From Halichoerus grypus (taxonomy: Eukaryota; Chordata; Mammalia; Carnivora; Phocidae), in assembly GCF_964656455.1 (NCBI RefSeq), contig NC_135717.1, forward strand, positions 6,386,001 to 6,450,000: 64,000 bases of DNA. The letters run 5' to 3'. A program made the translations under genes and the position numbers. Under the pieces are notes generated by a model, which saw nothing but the letters and a program-made list of their open reading frames with translations, was not told the DNA's origin and made no database searches. Shown here piece after piece: positions 11,246 to 23,293 of this stretch (positions within the stretch are counted from its first letter, which is position 1; every line of letters starts with the position of its first letter).

Positions 11246-14200
11246 GTGAGGAGCTGACCTAGCTGGCTTTCTTTGTCTAAACTTTGTCCTTCCAGCCGCG
11301 GCCTCGGATCAGATGGACACGATTAACTTTACACTTAGAATTGTCCTGGTGAAAAACTACTTTTCTTTTTTCTTTTTTTTTTTTTTTAGCCCCAAGGCTC
11401 TATTACATGTAAATAAAGCCTGTAACGAACGTTTCCTCTCGACTGTGTGGAGCAGACCCGCAGCACAGTAGTACCCTAGCACTGAGTCTGGGAGGATCTG
11501 TCATTCCAGCACCTGCCAACTGGCTTGGCCTTTGGAGAAGCTCAGTAAATGTGTGAATAAATAAATGAATGAACTCAGCCAAGACTGCCCCATACCTCAA
11601 GTACCAGGAAAAGAGCGGGCTCCTCCACTCATCCTACCCAGGCTCTCCTTCATCCTTAGGGAAGATACATTTACCACCCCAGGTATAAACTCCAAGCTGG
11701 TGCCTTGCCTGTGAAGTACAGTAGATAAGCCAGCCACCTGCTGATGGAAAATGAGGTTAAACTATTAGTATCAACGTTTTTTCCTTAAGTATCAACATTT
11801 TTGTTTCAGTCTGCCATCCCACCATTATGTATGTCTGGCCCCTAAAAAAATGGACTTGGATTATTTAATTGGGTGACAAAGGCTTAGATAATCCACATCA
11901 TGGACTCTGAGATGGCTTATATTTGGGGAGATTTTCTTTTACACATTTGTGTGTAAAAACTATGTTTTCAGACTAATTTTTAAGTTGACAGGTATTTATT
12001 GAGCTGTTAGTATGAGGTGTTGAGACTAAGTTGAAAGAAAACCTAACCCCTACTCACCCACAAACTTAAGAGTTGAGTTGGAATAGTTACCTGTGAGAGG
12101 CTCTGGACAGTAAAGTATGTAGAAGTTTATAAGAGGAGATCCCTGTGAACTGGGTTTTGGCCCAGGAAGTCTTAGAAAGTCACAAGTTTGGCCTTGAAAG
12201 AACTTAGAGTAAGAAAGGAATCAAGTTGGCCTTTCTTTCTTTCAACAATACTATTGTTATATTTATTTAGAGAGAGCGAGTGAGCCAGTGGAGGGGCAGA
12301 GGGAGAGGGAGAGAATCCTAAGCAGGCTCCCTGCCCAGCGAGGAACCCGGCATGGGGCTCGATCTCATGACCCTGAGATCATGACCTGAGCTGAAATCAA
12401 GAGTCGGACGCTTATCTGACCAAGCCACCCAGGTGCCCCACAAAGGAGTCAAGTTTTAAATGAGAGGGGATAGATGCTTACCATAGGCTCCCAGTTGCTA
12501 GTCTTTCTAAAAGGCCAAGTGCCTGTACTCACCTTCCTAAAACACTCACTTACTCATGTTGGTTCACAGTGCCCACTGCATTCAGCCCATACTCCATAAC
12601 CTGGCATCCAGGGTCCTCGGCAGTGTGGCCTCAACCCACCTTGAAAGTCTTTCCTTAGTGTGCCCCAAAACAAACCAGCAAGACTGGTGTGTCTGCACAA
12701 AGTAATGCCAAAGACCCTGCACTCTCCACCGTTGTGTCTTTGTGTCCTTTTTCTCATACATTACTGTCCCCTATATTCTCTGCCTATCCAAACACTACAC
12801 ATCCCAACATCCTGCACAGGGCAGCCTCCTAGGTGAAATTTCTGAAACAGACTTGGACTGTGAGGAAGGAAACAAACAGATGCAAGAGACATTTACACGA
12901 AAACCCGAGGACTTGGTGGTTGATTGAGCATTAGGGGGAAATTGGGTACAATCGCCCTTGTTCCCTTCACTGTCCTACCTCTTAAAAAAAAATCACTAGT
13001 TGCTATTGCTTTTGTAACGCAGGGCACTGCTTCTGCTCCATCAGAACTGATGATATCCAAGTTGCCAATGGCTTAGCTAATGAAGCCACTGGACACATTT
13101 TTTTCAGCTTTAATTTTTTGACCCCTTCCTATTTTTTGTTGATGTGATCACTCTTCCTCGTACCTCTTGTTCTTTGGTTTTGGAAGCATCGTTTTCTTCT
13201 GGTCTTCATCTTGCCTTCTCCGGGCCTTCCCCACTCCTGTTTCTCCATCTGTTTTTAAACATTAATTTTTCCCCAAGACCATTCTTAACCCTCTTTTTTT
13301 CACTCCTGTGGGTGATCCTATCCCGTTCCAGGACTTCTCTTAACCGCTATCTGCTGCTCTTGCCGCCATCTGGGTCCTGAAAACTAGATGTTCATGGGTG
13401 TACTTCGGAGCTCCTTATTTTCTGTCAGGCCCACACCTCCCTACCTTCCAGTGACTGCCTTGGTTAATTTTATTTTTTTTATTTTTATTTTTTTAAAAGA
13501 TTTTATTTATTTATTTGACAGAGAGAGACACAGCGAGAGAGGAAACACAAGCAGGGGGAGTAGGAGTGGGAGAAGCAGGCTTCCCCGCAGAGCAGGGAGC
13601 CCGATGCGGGGCTCGATCCCAGGACTCTGGGATCATGACCTGAGCCGAAGGCAGACACTTAACGACTGAGCCACCCAGGCGCCCCTGCCTTGGTTAATTT
13701 TAGTAACTGATTTTCCCAAGCTAGAAAACTTGGATTTGTACTCTACTATTCTCCTTCCCTCCGTATTCAGTCAGCCACCAAATCTGTCAGTTTCTCTTCA
13801 GAGAGGCCTTATTCTGTTGCCTATGATTGCCATTTCCTCATTTTAGACCCATTCTAGTTATCTTGGATTGTTGACACATCCCTATGCTATTGGTCATGTA
13901 CCCTACTCTAGGCTATCCTCCATTCTGCTGCCAGAATGAATTTCCCTAGGAACAAATTTGATCATGTCAGTCTCTGTCCAAAGCCCTGGGTGTGGTATAT
14001 ATGCCTCTTCATATCTGGCTCTGCTCTATTTTTCTTTTTCTTTTTTTTTTTTTGAGAGAACTAGAAAGTGCGAGCAGAGGCAGGGGCAGAGGGAGAGAAT
14101 CCCAAGCAGACTCCATGCTCAGCGAAGAGCCCGATGTGGGGCTCAATCTCAGGACCCCAAGATCATGACCTGAGCCGAAATCGAGAGTCGGACACTCGAT

Positions 14201-17200
14201 TGATTTAGCCACCCAGGTGCCCCGTCTGGCTGTACTCTATTTTTCTGCTATATCTCCTGCTTCCTGCCCACATGGGGCATACATTTCACTCACATGGAGT
14301 TTTTGTTTTTGTGTTTGTTTGTTTGTTTGTTTGTTTCCTATTCCTTGAACTTAGTGTTCCCTTCTATGTTGCTGAGCCTTAGCAGATGTGATTACTTTTG
14401 TCTGGAATACTCTTCACCTTGTTGATCCTGATCATAGTTCAAGATCCAGCTCAACGTCATTTTTTTTTTTTTTTAATGTATTATTTTTTTTAAAGATTTT
14501 ATTTATTTGAGAGAGAGAATGAGAGAGAGAGAGAGAGAGAGCACATGAGAGGGGGGAGGGTCAGAGGGAGAAGCAGACTCCCCGCTGAGCAGGGAGCCCG
14601 ATGCGGGACTTGATCCCGGGACTCCAGGATCATGACCTGAGCCGAAGGCAGTCGCTCAACCAACTGAGCCACCCAGGCGCCCTCAACGTCATTCTTTGAG
14701 GCTACCATCTCCAGGTCACCTAGGTAGGGGTTGTCCTTCCTAATTGCGCTTCGAAGCACCATTATAATCCCTCTACCGGTATCTGGCGCGTAGTAGATGG
14801 TATGTACGTTTCCTGATTGGTTAAATCAGTTTGTTTGTTAAATCAATGTATTTGTTTCCTAGGGCTTCTGTAACGAATTACCACAACTTCATAGCTTAAT
14901 ACAGCGGAACTGTATTCTCTCAGTTTTGGAAGCTAGAGTCCACGAGGGCTGTGCTACCTCTGAAACCTCTAGGGAAGAATCCCTCCTTGGCTGTTCCCAG
15001 CTTCTGGTGGTCCCCAGCAATCCTTGGTGCTCCTTGGCTTAAGGCTGCCTCACTTAGTCGGTGTCTCCATTGTCACATGGCCTTCTTTCCTGTGTGTTTC
15101 CATGTCTGAATCTTCCTCTCCTTTCTCTTATATAGATGGCAGTCATTGGATTTAGGACCCACCCTAATCCATTATGACCTCATCTTAACTCTGCAAAGAC
15201 TCTGCTTCCAAACAAGGTCATATTCTGAGGTTCCAGGTGGACATGAATTAGTGGGGGTGGGGCAGGGAAACGACACCGTTGGACCCAGTACAGTAAGTAT
15301 TGCTCATTTCTTCTGCTGTTAGAAGTAAATATACTTGGGATCCCACGGCTTTGTAGTTAAACAAACTTGAAGAACTGCATAGATTTTTACCCCTTCCCTT
15401 TAAATTAGAAGCAGATCAGCGAAGAAACTTTTTTTTAAAACCTTTGTCCACAGGGACACATTTGATTTGCTTATTTCAGGGGGCAACTGCTCTCTTCTAG
15501 GGCTTCTCGAGCTCTGTCTCAGAGCAGCCACTGTCTGCTGAGGCATTCCAGAGGGTCCTGCTCTCTACCAGAGTTTGAATCCACGTTTTTGATATTTTTT
15601 CTGTAAGTGGCTCTGACCCATGAGGAGATATACCTCTCTGAATTCTATTTGAGCCTCAGTCCTGAAGACTTTTTATAAATGGTCTATTTGGGACCCTCAG
15701 TGACTTACAGATTCTTCTCTTGATAGCTGGAAAATGATCAGGAGCATTTTGAAGCACCAAATGTGCGCAGGGTTCTTTACATAGCACTGGGCTTGGAGAC
15801 AAAGAAATGGAAGACATCTTTTAAAATAGAGATGCTTTCAGCATAAATTGAAGGGAACACACACACAACTAAAAATACTTCTGAGGAGAGGCCCAAAGAC
15901 AATGTGGTTAAATGCCATGAAGGAGACAGGAAGCGAATGCTTTAGAGATTTAAAGGAGAGCTCAGTTCCAGCTGGGATTAGAGTGGGGTTAGGTTTCAGG
16001 AAGGAGGCTGCCTTGAGCTGGGTCTGGAAGGTTGAATAGGATTTTGATAGGTGGAAGAGAAGTACATGTGTGGGGATATACATGTTCAGGAAACTGTTCA
16101 CATTGACTGGAGTATAGAGAAGATGTGATAGAAGATGAGTCTGTGAGGCAGAGTGGAGTAAGACTGTGCGAAAGGAATGCCAGGCAAAGAGCTTAGCTTT
16201 TGTTTGGCAGATATTGAAGTATGTTACGTTAGCTTTTCTTAATAGGTGGCTAGCCGGTGAGCGTTGTATATCAAGGGAGAGAATCTGATTTGTTGAGTGT
16301 GGTATTGGAGGTGAGGTGATTAGGATCTGACTTTAGGACGTTCCTAGTGATAATAGGAAGGTAGGGACAAAAACCAAGAAGTGTGTTGTAGGTAGAAGCA
16401 ATAGTACTTGTTTACTGAGTGGATGTGGGGGCAGAGAAAGGAGTCACTGCTCGTTGTCACCCCTTCCCTTTTTATTTTGAAAAATGCTAAAGCTACCGGA
16501 GAGTTGCAAGAACAGTATAACAAATACTCATATGCCAGAAGGAGGAGCACGTTTGAGACATACTGATCTCAAGAGACTGGTATGAGAGCCACGTAGAAAT
16601 GTCTTTTTAGATTACTGAAGATGCTGTAGCCTGTTATAAATATCGCCCATTTCAGGAGATGGGGACACAATCCCTCCAGCTACTCAACCCAGAGAGAAAA
16701 CTTTATTCTCTCATATTCATACCCATCAATCAGTAATCTTGTCCACACGACCATCAACATTTTTTTCCAGAATCCCAGTACTTCTTACCACCTCTGCCAC
16801 CATCTTGGTCCAGGGTGCTATCATCCCTCACCTGGATTATTGCAGTAGCCTCCTGGCTGGTTGTCCTGCCTCTGCCATTGCCTCCCTATTGTCTCTTCCC
16901 AACATAGCCGGCAGCGTGATCCTGTTAAAATGTCAGGTTTTGGGCGCCTGGGTGGCTCAGTTGGTTAAGCGACTGCCTTCGGCTCAGGTCATGATCCTGG
17001 AGTCCCGGGATCGAGTCCCACATCGGGCTCCCTGCTCGGCGGGGAGTCTGCTTCTCCCTCTGCTCTCTTCCCTCTCGTGCTCTCTGTCTCTCATTCTCTC
17101 TCTCAAATAAATAAATAAAATCTTTAAAAAAAAAAAATAATAGGGGCGCCTGGGTGGCTCAGTCGTTAAGCGTCTGCCTTCAGCTCAGGTCATGGTCCCA

Positions 17201-20200
17201 GGGTCCTGGGATCGAGCCCCACATCAGGCTCCCTGCTCAGCTCAGAGAAGCCTGCTTCTTCCTCTAGCTCTGCCCCTGCTTGTGTTCCCTCTCTCACATT
17301 CTCTCTCTGTGTCAAATAAATAAAATAAAATCTTTAAAAAAAAAAAATAATAATAATAATAAAAATAAAATGTCAGGTTTTGTCTTCCTCTGGTCATAAG
17401 CCTCCCATAGCTTCCTATCTCACTCAGTAAAACCATACCTCTTACAGTAGCCTATCGGGTCCTATGTTCTCTGATTACCTTTTTACGTCTCTGAACTCAT
17501 TTCTTATTATTCTTCCCCTTGCTCATTGCGTTCCAGTCATACTTGCCTCTTTGAACACCCAGGGCCTTTGCAGTTGCTAATTCTTCTGTGTGTAATGCTC
17601 TTTCCCAGAAACCTTATCTCCTTCAAGTCTTTGCTTCAGTGTCATTTTCTTAGTCCTTCTTTGACCATGGGGTGTAAAATCGCAACCCTTCTGCCCACCC
17701 CCTCCCTCTGACACTCTACGCCTTCTTCCTTGCCTTTGTCTCTGTACCACTGTGTCAGCTAGTAGAATGTAATTTACGAGGTTTCTTGTCCAGCTCCCTT
17801 ACTATAATGGAAGATCTTAGAGGGTGGAGTTTTTGCCTGTTTACCCCCTGATGTATCTCAGCACTTGGAACTGTACCTCACATGTTGTTGGTGCTCAGTA
17901 AGATAAATGTGAATGAGTCAAGTGTCACAGGACTGGTAAAGAGAAGGATCCAAGAGTTACAGGAGAAGGATCACCTTCAGCTTAATGGAGAAAGTGATAC
18001 TGAGCAGGGCCTGAGAGCTGTAGGATTTACATTCTAAGATGTCGGGCAGGCTGTCAGTTCTCTGTCAGTGGGCCATATAAAAGGCTCGTCCTCTAGAACA
18101 CTTAAGCCTTCAGAAGTTGGGAGAGAACAAATAGCGTGGTCCAACAGAAAGGAGAAGAGGCTTCGTGTAAGGGAGGAGATGGGAATGAGGCTGGAAAGAC
18201 AGGGGCCAGGTCAGAAAAATGTAGAAGAAACCTTCATTTTAATATTTGCCCAAGCCAACCACAGAAGGCACGTCTCTTGCTTCATAAAGTATTCCAAATC
18301 CAAGTCCAAATGGAGGCATTCCCAGGCTATGGATCTTTCAATTTTTTTTTAAAGATTTTATTTATTTTAGAGAGAGAGAGCAGGGGGAGGGGCAGAGGGA
18401 GAGAGAGAATACCAGACTCCAAGCTGAGTGTAGAACCCGACGGAGGGCTCAATCTCACGACCCCGAGATCATGACCTGAGCCGAAACCAAGAGTTGGAAG
18501 CTTACCTGACTGTGCCACCCAGGTGCCCCTGATCTTTTACTTTCTGAAGGGCTTCTAAGTTTAGGTGCCCCCAGGCTTGGGGGACAGATGTGGCAGATTT
18601 AGGAAGCTCTTGAGTTGTGCTGTCCAGTAGGGTAGCACCAGCCACATGTATTAATTAAATTGAAATTAATTAAAATTAAATACAATTAAAAGTTCAGCTG
18701 CTCAGTTGCACTGGCCACATTTCCAGTGCTCAGTAGCCACATGTGGTCATTAGCTACTGTATTGGACACTGCAGACGTGGACCAGCTGTATAACCACAGA
18801 AAGGACTGTCGGACTGTGCATAGTGAGTGACTCGAATTTATAGTACCAGTTCATTGTATCTTGCTAAAAAGAATTGGCTGCATAGCTAATATTTAGACTT
18901 GATTGATGCCTTTATCACTTTTTTTTTAGGTACCTAACTTTTTAGACCTAGTTGGTGTTCTCCAACTGTTTGCAATTTGTGTGACATATAAGAGAAACAG
19001 TTAAACACATGTACAAGCGGATGTAAAACACTAAGCCAGTAATCACTCACACCTGATAGAATGGTTGTCGCCTAAAAGACAAGAAGTAACACGTGTTGGC
19101 GAAAATGTAAACTGGTGAGCTACCAATAGAACTACGTAAGATCTGTCAATTCCACTTCTGAGTATTTATCTGAAGGAAATGAAAGCACTGTCTCAAAAGA
19201 TATCTGCACCCCTATGTTCATTGCAGCATTATGTACTGTAGCCAAGACATGGAAACAGCCTAAGTGTCCATCGATGGATGAGTGGATAAAGCAGATGTGG
19301 TGTACGTACAAATATACGTGAATATACACAGTGGAATGTTGTACAGCTGTAAAAAGAGGGAAATCCTGCCATTTTCGACAACACGGATGGACCTTGAGGG
19401 CATTACACTAAGTGAAATAAATCAGACAAAGACAAATACTGTGTGATCTCACTTATATGTGGAATCAAAAAAAAAAAAAGCAACTCAGGCACAGAAAACA
19501 GACTGGTGGTTGCCAGACATGGGGGGGTGGGAGTAGGGGAATTGGATGAAGGGGGTCAAAATGTAGAAACTTCCAGTTATAAGATAAATAATGTACAACC
19601 TGGCAATTATAGCTGATAATGCCGTATTGTGTGTTTCAAAGTTACTAAGAGAGAAAATCTTAAAAATTCTTATCACAAGGAAAAAATTGTTAAAAACGCA
19701 ATATCTAAACTGAACATACAGAGGATGAGGACATATTTAGAGGTGGTGAACAGGTGTAAATATGGTTCTGTGATAAGATATCACAGACAATTATTAAATT
19801 CCTTAAAGAAAATGACCATTGACAAATAAAATCAAGGCTGTTTATTGTGTTAGGCTTTCACTGCTGCTGGAAATGCTGCATTGGCTATTTCTCAGCAGCC
19901 CCTCCTTTCATAAAGATCCGTCTTAGCAGAGGGCCTACTTTCTCTAATAATATCATTGCAAAACAACCTCTCTAGCGTTAGTAAGCCGTATTTCAGTTAA
20001 GAGGAGAAATATATTAAACAGGAGATGTTTTTCTATCCTGTCTCCCTTGAATGCAGGGTACAGGATTTGTTTTTGTATATTCTCTTAGAGTCGAAATTGA
20101 CTTGGGAATATTTCTCTGTACCCTGTGCTTCATATTGTAAATAACTTTTCCTCCTCCCCCTCTTCCTTTATCAAATCTTCCCCACTTGCAGTATTTCTAA

Positions 20201-21700
20201 AAGATGCGTATGAGGTCTGAGTGTGTCTGTGTTCACGAGTGAGCATGTGAACATCTGAGTGTAGAGAGAGATACTCTGGTGAGGAAGGTGTTGGTCTCTG
20301 ATTACATGAAGGGAGTCTTCTCTGTTACCTCAGGGATGTTCATGTGGCCAGGGTGCTATGTGGGCAGAACCTCTGGGGGGAGGTTCTCCTCTTTATTCAG
20401 TCCCTGCCCCTCCCCACACATAGCTCCCAGCATCTCCCTTCTAAAGTTCTGAGATGACTCCACTTCCCTCAAACTCTGCTTCCCTTTTCTGCTAATCCCA
20501 GTATGTCTGTCTGGTTAGCTACTTCATATATAAACCTGAATTTTAGTTTCCCCACCACTTTCTCCAAATCTGTTCAACTTGTATCCATCTTTTCCCTATA
20601 TTGCAAGGCCATTTTTCATACTTTTTTGAACCAAATACTTCTGGGATACTCTGATCATCCTGTTCCCCACCAGGAGTTTTTCTTGTTACATTTTACCTTT
20701 TTTATATTTTCTGTCAGATGGTGAGACCTGGACTGAGGATCAATTAATTATAAAGCAGAAAACTCTTGAAGTAGGGCTGCAACTACACGAAGGAGATGAA
20801 TGTGAACAAAACAAAAGGGGCTCTGTGAATATGGACAAAGCTTTTGTAACAGCACAAACTCTATCCAACAGCCACAAATTCTTAATTGAAGAGAAATTCC
20901 AAATGTGTAATATTTGTGGAAAATTACTCAGATGGAATGCATACCTTATTCAGCATGAAAGGATCCATACACAAGAGAAACCTTATGAGTGTCATGAATG
21001 TGGAAAAGCTTTTGGCCATAGTTCGAACCTTATTCAGCATCAAAGAATACATACTGAAGAGAAACGCTATGAATGTAGTCACTGTGGGAAAACCTTCCAG
21101 CACAGCTCACGTCTTATCCAGCATCAGATAATTCATACAGGAGAGCTGCCTTATATGTGTAATGAATGTGGGAAAGCTTTTGGTCGGAGCTCAAGTCTTG
21201 TTCGACACCAGAGAATCCACATGAGGGAGAAACTCTATGCGTGTAGTGAGTGTGGGAAGGCCTTCAGCCAGAGCTCAAATCTAATAGAACACCAGCGAGT
21301 TCACACCAAAGAGAGACCATATGAGGGCAATGACTGTGGGGAAACTTACAGTCGTAACTCGCACCTCATTGAACACCAGAGAGTCCACACAGGGGAGACT
21401 CCTTATGATTGCAGCAAGTGTGGGAAATCTTTTAGTAGGAGTTCACTTCTTATTAAACACCACAGGATTCACACTGGAGAGAGACCCTATGAATGTTGTG
21501 AATGTGGGAAGGCCTTCAGTCGGAACTCTCACCTTATTCAGCACCAGAAAACTCACACTGGAGTAAAGGCTTCTGAATACAAAGAATGTGGGAAAACCTT
21601 CAAGTACAGTTCATACCTTTCCAATCATCTGGGAATCCACACAAGAGAGAAACTGAATGAAATGAAGGTGGTAGAGCCTTTGGTCAGAGTTCAGCTCTGA
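11170..21700 (+). CDS. Unnamed C2H2 zinc-finger gene, probable tandem paralogue of ZNF655
   Basis: Predicted from two pieces: 11170-11245 (25 codons plus one base) and 20718-21700 (two bases plus 327 codons including the stop), giving 352 residues if joined directly. The phases fit (G|AT = Asp) and the junction yields DGET, the same opening as the ZNF655 terminal exon. The N-terminus starts MEELPEQ, similar to the MEEIPAQ start I recall for ZNF655. I found no KRAB or SCAN exon between the two pieces, so this may be a finger-only protein, or an exon may have escaped me. Nine finger units follow; seven have all C2H2 ligands. Gene order puts it between ZNF655 and TMEM225B, where I know of no human gene. 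Splicing is inferred, not observed. Confidence 0.65.
12246..12439 (-). mobile_element. Carnivore SINE, older type
   Basis: Body ends gtgcccca. Imperfect duplication aggaatcaagtt / aaggagtcaagttt flanks it. Confidence 0.9.
13490..13685 (-). mobile_element. Carnivore SINE
   Basis: Target duplication ctgccttggttaatttta, exact over 18 bases, so probably a recent insertion. Confidence 0.95.
14037..14223 (-). mobile_element. Carnivore SINE, older type
   Basis: Diverged body with 'gaaatcgagagtcggacact'. Flanked by imperfect tctggctctgctctattttt / tctggctgtactctattttt. Confidence 0.9.
14311..14337 (+). repeat. (TTTG)n microsatellite
   Basis: About six gttt units. Confidence 0.9.
14476..14682 (-). 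mobile_element. Carnivore SINE, (GA)-rich subtype
   Basis: Target duplication tcaacgtcatt. Belongs to the subtype reading 'ccgggactccaggatcatga', distinct from the 'aggaccctgggatcatga' subtype. Confidence 0.94.
14855..15275 (-). mobile_element. MLT1-type MaLR solo LTR
   Basis: Antisense signature: cctagggcttctgtaacgaa, 'cttctggtggtccccagcaa' and 'cccaccctaatccattatga'. Old mammalian endogenous LTR, no internal genes nearby. Confidence 0.72.
16440..16560 (+). repeat. Ancient L1 3'-UTR fragment
   Basis: Reads 'agagttgcaagaacagtata', a motif of old L1M 3' ends. Confidence 0.4.
16942..17142 (+). mobile_element. Carnivore SINE, first of a tandem pair
   Basis: Subtype with 'gcgactgccttcggctcagg'. 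Its A-tail runs straight into the next copy. Confidence 0.94.
17143..17366 (+). mobile_element. Carnivore SINE, second of a tandem pair
   Basis: Subtype with 'gcgtctgccttcagctcagg'. The pair as a whole is bounded by one duplication, aaaatgtcaggtttt (16927-16941 and 17367-17381). Confidence 0.94.
18340..18529 (-). mobile_element. Carnivore SINE, older type
   Basis: Ends caggtgcccc; short duplication gatctttca / gatctttta. Confidence 0.9.
18615..18785. mobile_element. Nonautonomous hAT-type DNA transposon (MER3-like)
   Basis: Near-palindrome: 'gtgctgtccagtagggtagc' at one end and 'agctactgtattggacactg' at the other, around an AT-rich centre. The family name is from memory. Confidence 0.6.
19030..19800 (+). 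mobile_element. L1 3' end, old
   Basis: Sense L1 ORF2 end: 'tgttcattgcagcattatgt', 'gtgtccatcgatggatgagt' and 'gacaacacggatggaccttg', followed by 3' UTR. Frames are broken and no complete ORF remains. Confidence 0.8.
20718..21700 (+). CDS. Terminal exon of the unnamed gene, nine C2H2 finger units
   Basis: Acceptor TTTTCTGTCAG at 20717 and stop TGA at 21698-21700. A spacer of about 60 residues (DGETWTEDQLIIKQK and onward) leads to the first finger near 20905. Fingers 1-5, 7 and 8 keep C-x2-C-x12-H-x3-H; finger 1 lacks the usual Phe. Finger 6 has Gly for the first Cys (YEGNDCG) and finger 9 has Tyr (SEYKECG), so these two probably do not bind zinc. Linkers are mostly TGE[KRT]xPY or TxEK types. 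The frame ends after TREKLNEMK, where a shift cuts off a further finger remnant. It is open throughout, with synonymous-looking decay only at the edges, which suggests recent or present constraint. Confidence 0.8.
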
Positions 21701-21800
21701 TTGAATGTCAGAGAGCTTGCAATTGGGGAGAAACCCTTTGGGTTTTGTGAGGGTGGACGGCCTTCAGTGCTGGTTCAACTCTTATTAAAACCTGAAAATC
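21660..21800 (+). pseudogene. Decayed finger remnants after the second gene's stop
   Basis: Shifted by an indel near 21660, the sequence reads NEGGRAFGQSSALIECQRA, a finger whose Cys and His ligands are partly replaced. A second weaker copy follows near 21730-21790. The C-terminal array has shortened in the same way as in ZNF655. Confidence 0.65.
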
Positions 21801-22287
21801 CAGATAGTAGACAAAACTCATTGGTGTGTTCAATACACAAAAACCTTTAGATGGAGTTTAAGCATCAGCAGATTCACTTTGGAGGAGAGTGTGTCAGAGA
21901 GGGGCGTGAAAGGGACATAATGCAGCATGACCAAGGTGATGGCTAAGCGGAAACTTCAGTTAGCACTATTGCTTATTTGATGTTGAAGATCTGCATCAGA
22001 GGGAGATTCTGTGGTTTGCTTTCCAAATCTTCATAGTTGTCCTCTGAAAATGGAATGAGTTAAGTCCATCCCAGGGAAGAAAGAATCAGGGAATTCTGGA
22101 TTCAGACTTGTAGGTCAAGAAAGCAGCAGGGTGACCTTTGAACCCAGTAACTCTCCTTCTATCTCATCTATTCCATTTGTTGTAACTATTAATGGAAGTG
22201 GCTCTTTGGTCTTAGACCAGCATTTCGCCCCTCAGTGTTCTGCAGACTATTGAATCTCTTTTTGTTTTATATGACATAAATGAACTT

Positions 22288-22293
22288 AATAAA
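22288..22293 (+). other. Possible polyadenylation signal of the unnamed zinc-finger gene
   Basis: AATAAA 590 bases past the stop. No other hexamer lies nearer, but the GT-rich element after it is weak. Confidence 0.35.
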
Positions 22294-22587
22294 CGGGCAG
22301 ATTTTCTAGACCAAACAGTCTCTCAGTATGACATGTTACGGGCTTTGTTATGTGTCAACTAGGCTGAACTGCATTTGCCATAATTCCCTTTCCTGTATTT
22401 TTTGGTTCTTGTGGCCTAGAGGGAGATTCTTAGGAGACCAGGAAGGCGGAAGAAAAGCAGCAGTTACTATATTTTGTGGCTCATTCATGTTGTTGCTAAT
22501 CTGCTGACTCTGCTCACTAGGGAGACACAGCAGCTGGGCCTGCAACTGGTCTACCTTCCCCTGGATCCTCCTCTGCCTTTGCTGGGC

Positions 22588-22608
22588 TGTGTGTGTGTGT
22601 GTGTGTGT
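22588..22608 (+). repeat. (TG)n microsatellite
   Basis: About ten TG units, just after a GC-rich stretch. Confidence 0.9.
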
Positions 22609-22914
22609 CCTCGTAGTTTTATTTCTCTGATTGAATCCTAGTCAAACGCATGCTTACTGTTCTTGTAACAAGTACACAGTTATTTTAAGTTTAGATAGAG
22701 AGAAATGGTTAATTTCTGGTTGTTTTTGGAAAAAAAAAAAAAACCTCAATAATTTTTAAGATTTCCTTTGAGAAAAAGCTACGGTTCAAACTCCTTTATA
22801 AGAAAAATTACATCATCACCCGAGGCAGAGCTTCATTACTGTGTAATTGTTGAGGAAAACGTTGAATAGCAAAGCAGTTGAATAGTGTGCTACATGATGG
22901 ATAAAACTTTTTAA

Positions 22915-23024
22915 AACATTTTTTATTTTTAAGAAATCTCTACACCCAGTGTGGGGTTCAAACTCACGACTCCAAGATCAAGAGTCACACGCTCCACCAG
23001 CTAGCTGAGCCAGATAGGCACCCC
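22915..23024 (-). mobile_element. Old carnivore SINE fragment
   Basis: 'gtggggttcaaactcacgac' and 'gatcaagagtcacacgctcc' belong to the older SINE subfamily with a short tail. Confidence 0.8.
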
Positions 23025-23177
23025 CATAAAATTAAAAAAAAGAAAAACACCAAACTTTTGAGCACCCATTTACTATGAATATTTTAATCATTAAAAGACA
23101 TTCCGAAAGTACCTCTACTGGGTAGTATATTGTTAGGTATCTGAGAGAAATTCCTACTTTGTTGTAAATGCACTTTT

Positions 23178-23293
23178 TTTGCCTTTTTTTTTTTTTTTTT
23201 TAAACGCAGGGGTCAAACTCATGACCCTGAGATCAAGACCTGAGCTGAGATCAAGAGTCGGATGCTTAACTGACTGAGCTACCCAGGCTCCCC
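23178..23293 (-). mobile_element. Old carnivore SINE fragment
   Basis: Poly-T followed by 'ggggtcaaactcatgaccct' and ending 'ctacccaggctcccc'. Confidence 0.85.

Larger units (their letters stand above)
12470..14465 (+). mobile_element. L2-like ancient LINE pieces
   Basis: Pyrimidine-rich stretches resembling L2 3' ends (such as ccaccaaatctgtcagtttc, and ctggaatactcttcacct near 14400), broken up by two SINEs. Boundaries are uncertain; the stretch is intronic to the second zinc-finger gene. Confidence 0.45.
16730..17925 (+). mobile_element. L2 LINE, 3' part, split by a SINE pair
   Basis: Left arm ...cctggattattgcagtagcc, right arm ...gggcctttgcagttgctaat..., then 'agtccttctttgaccat' and the terminal 'tgttggtgctcagtaagata', matching L2 3' ends in order. 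The two SINEs account for 426 bases between the arms. Confidence 0.75.

Noticed and set aside
12742..12927. 61-codon open frame before TGA, considered as an extra exon of the second zinc-finger gene
   Set aside because: Its phase does not fit the ATG exon (a stop is met when joined at the CACAG site) and the peptide is unlike KRAB or SCAN.
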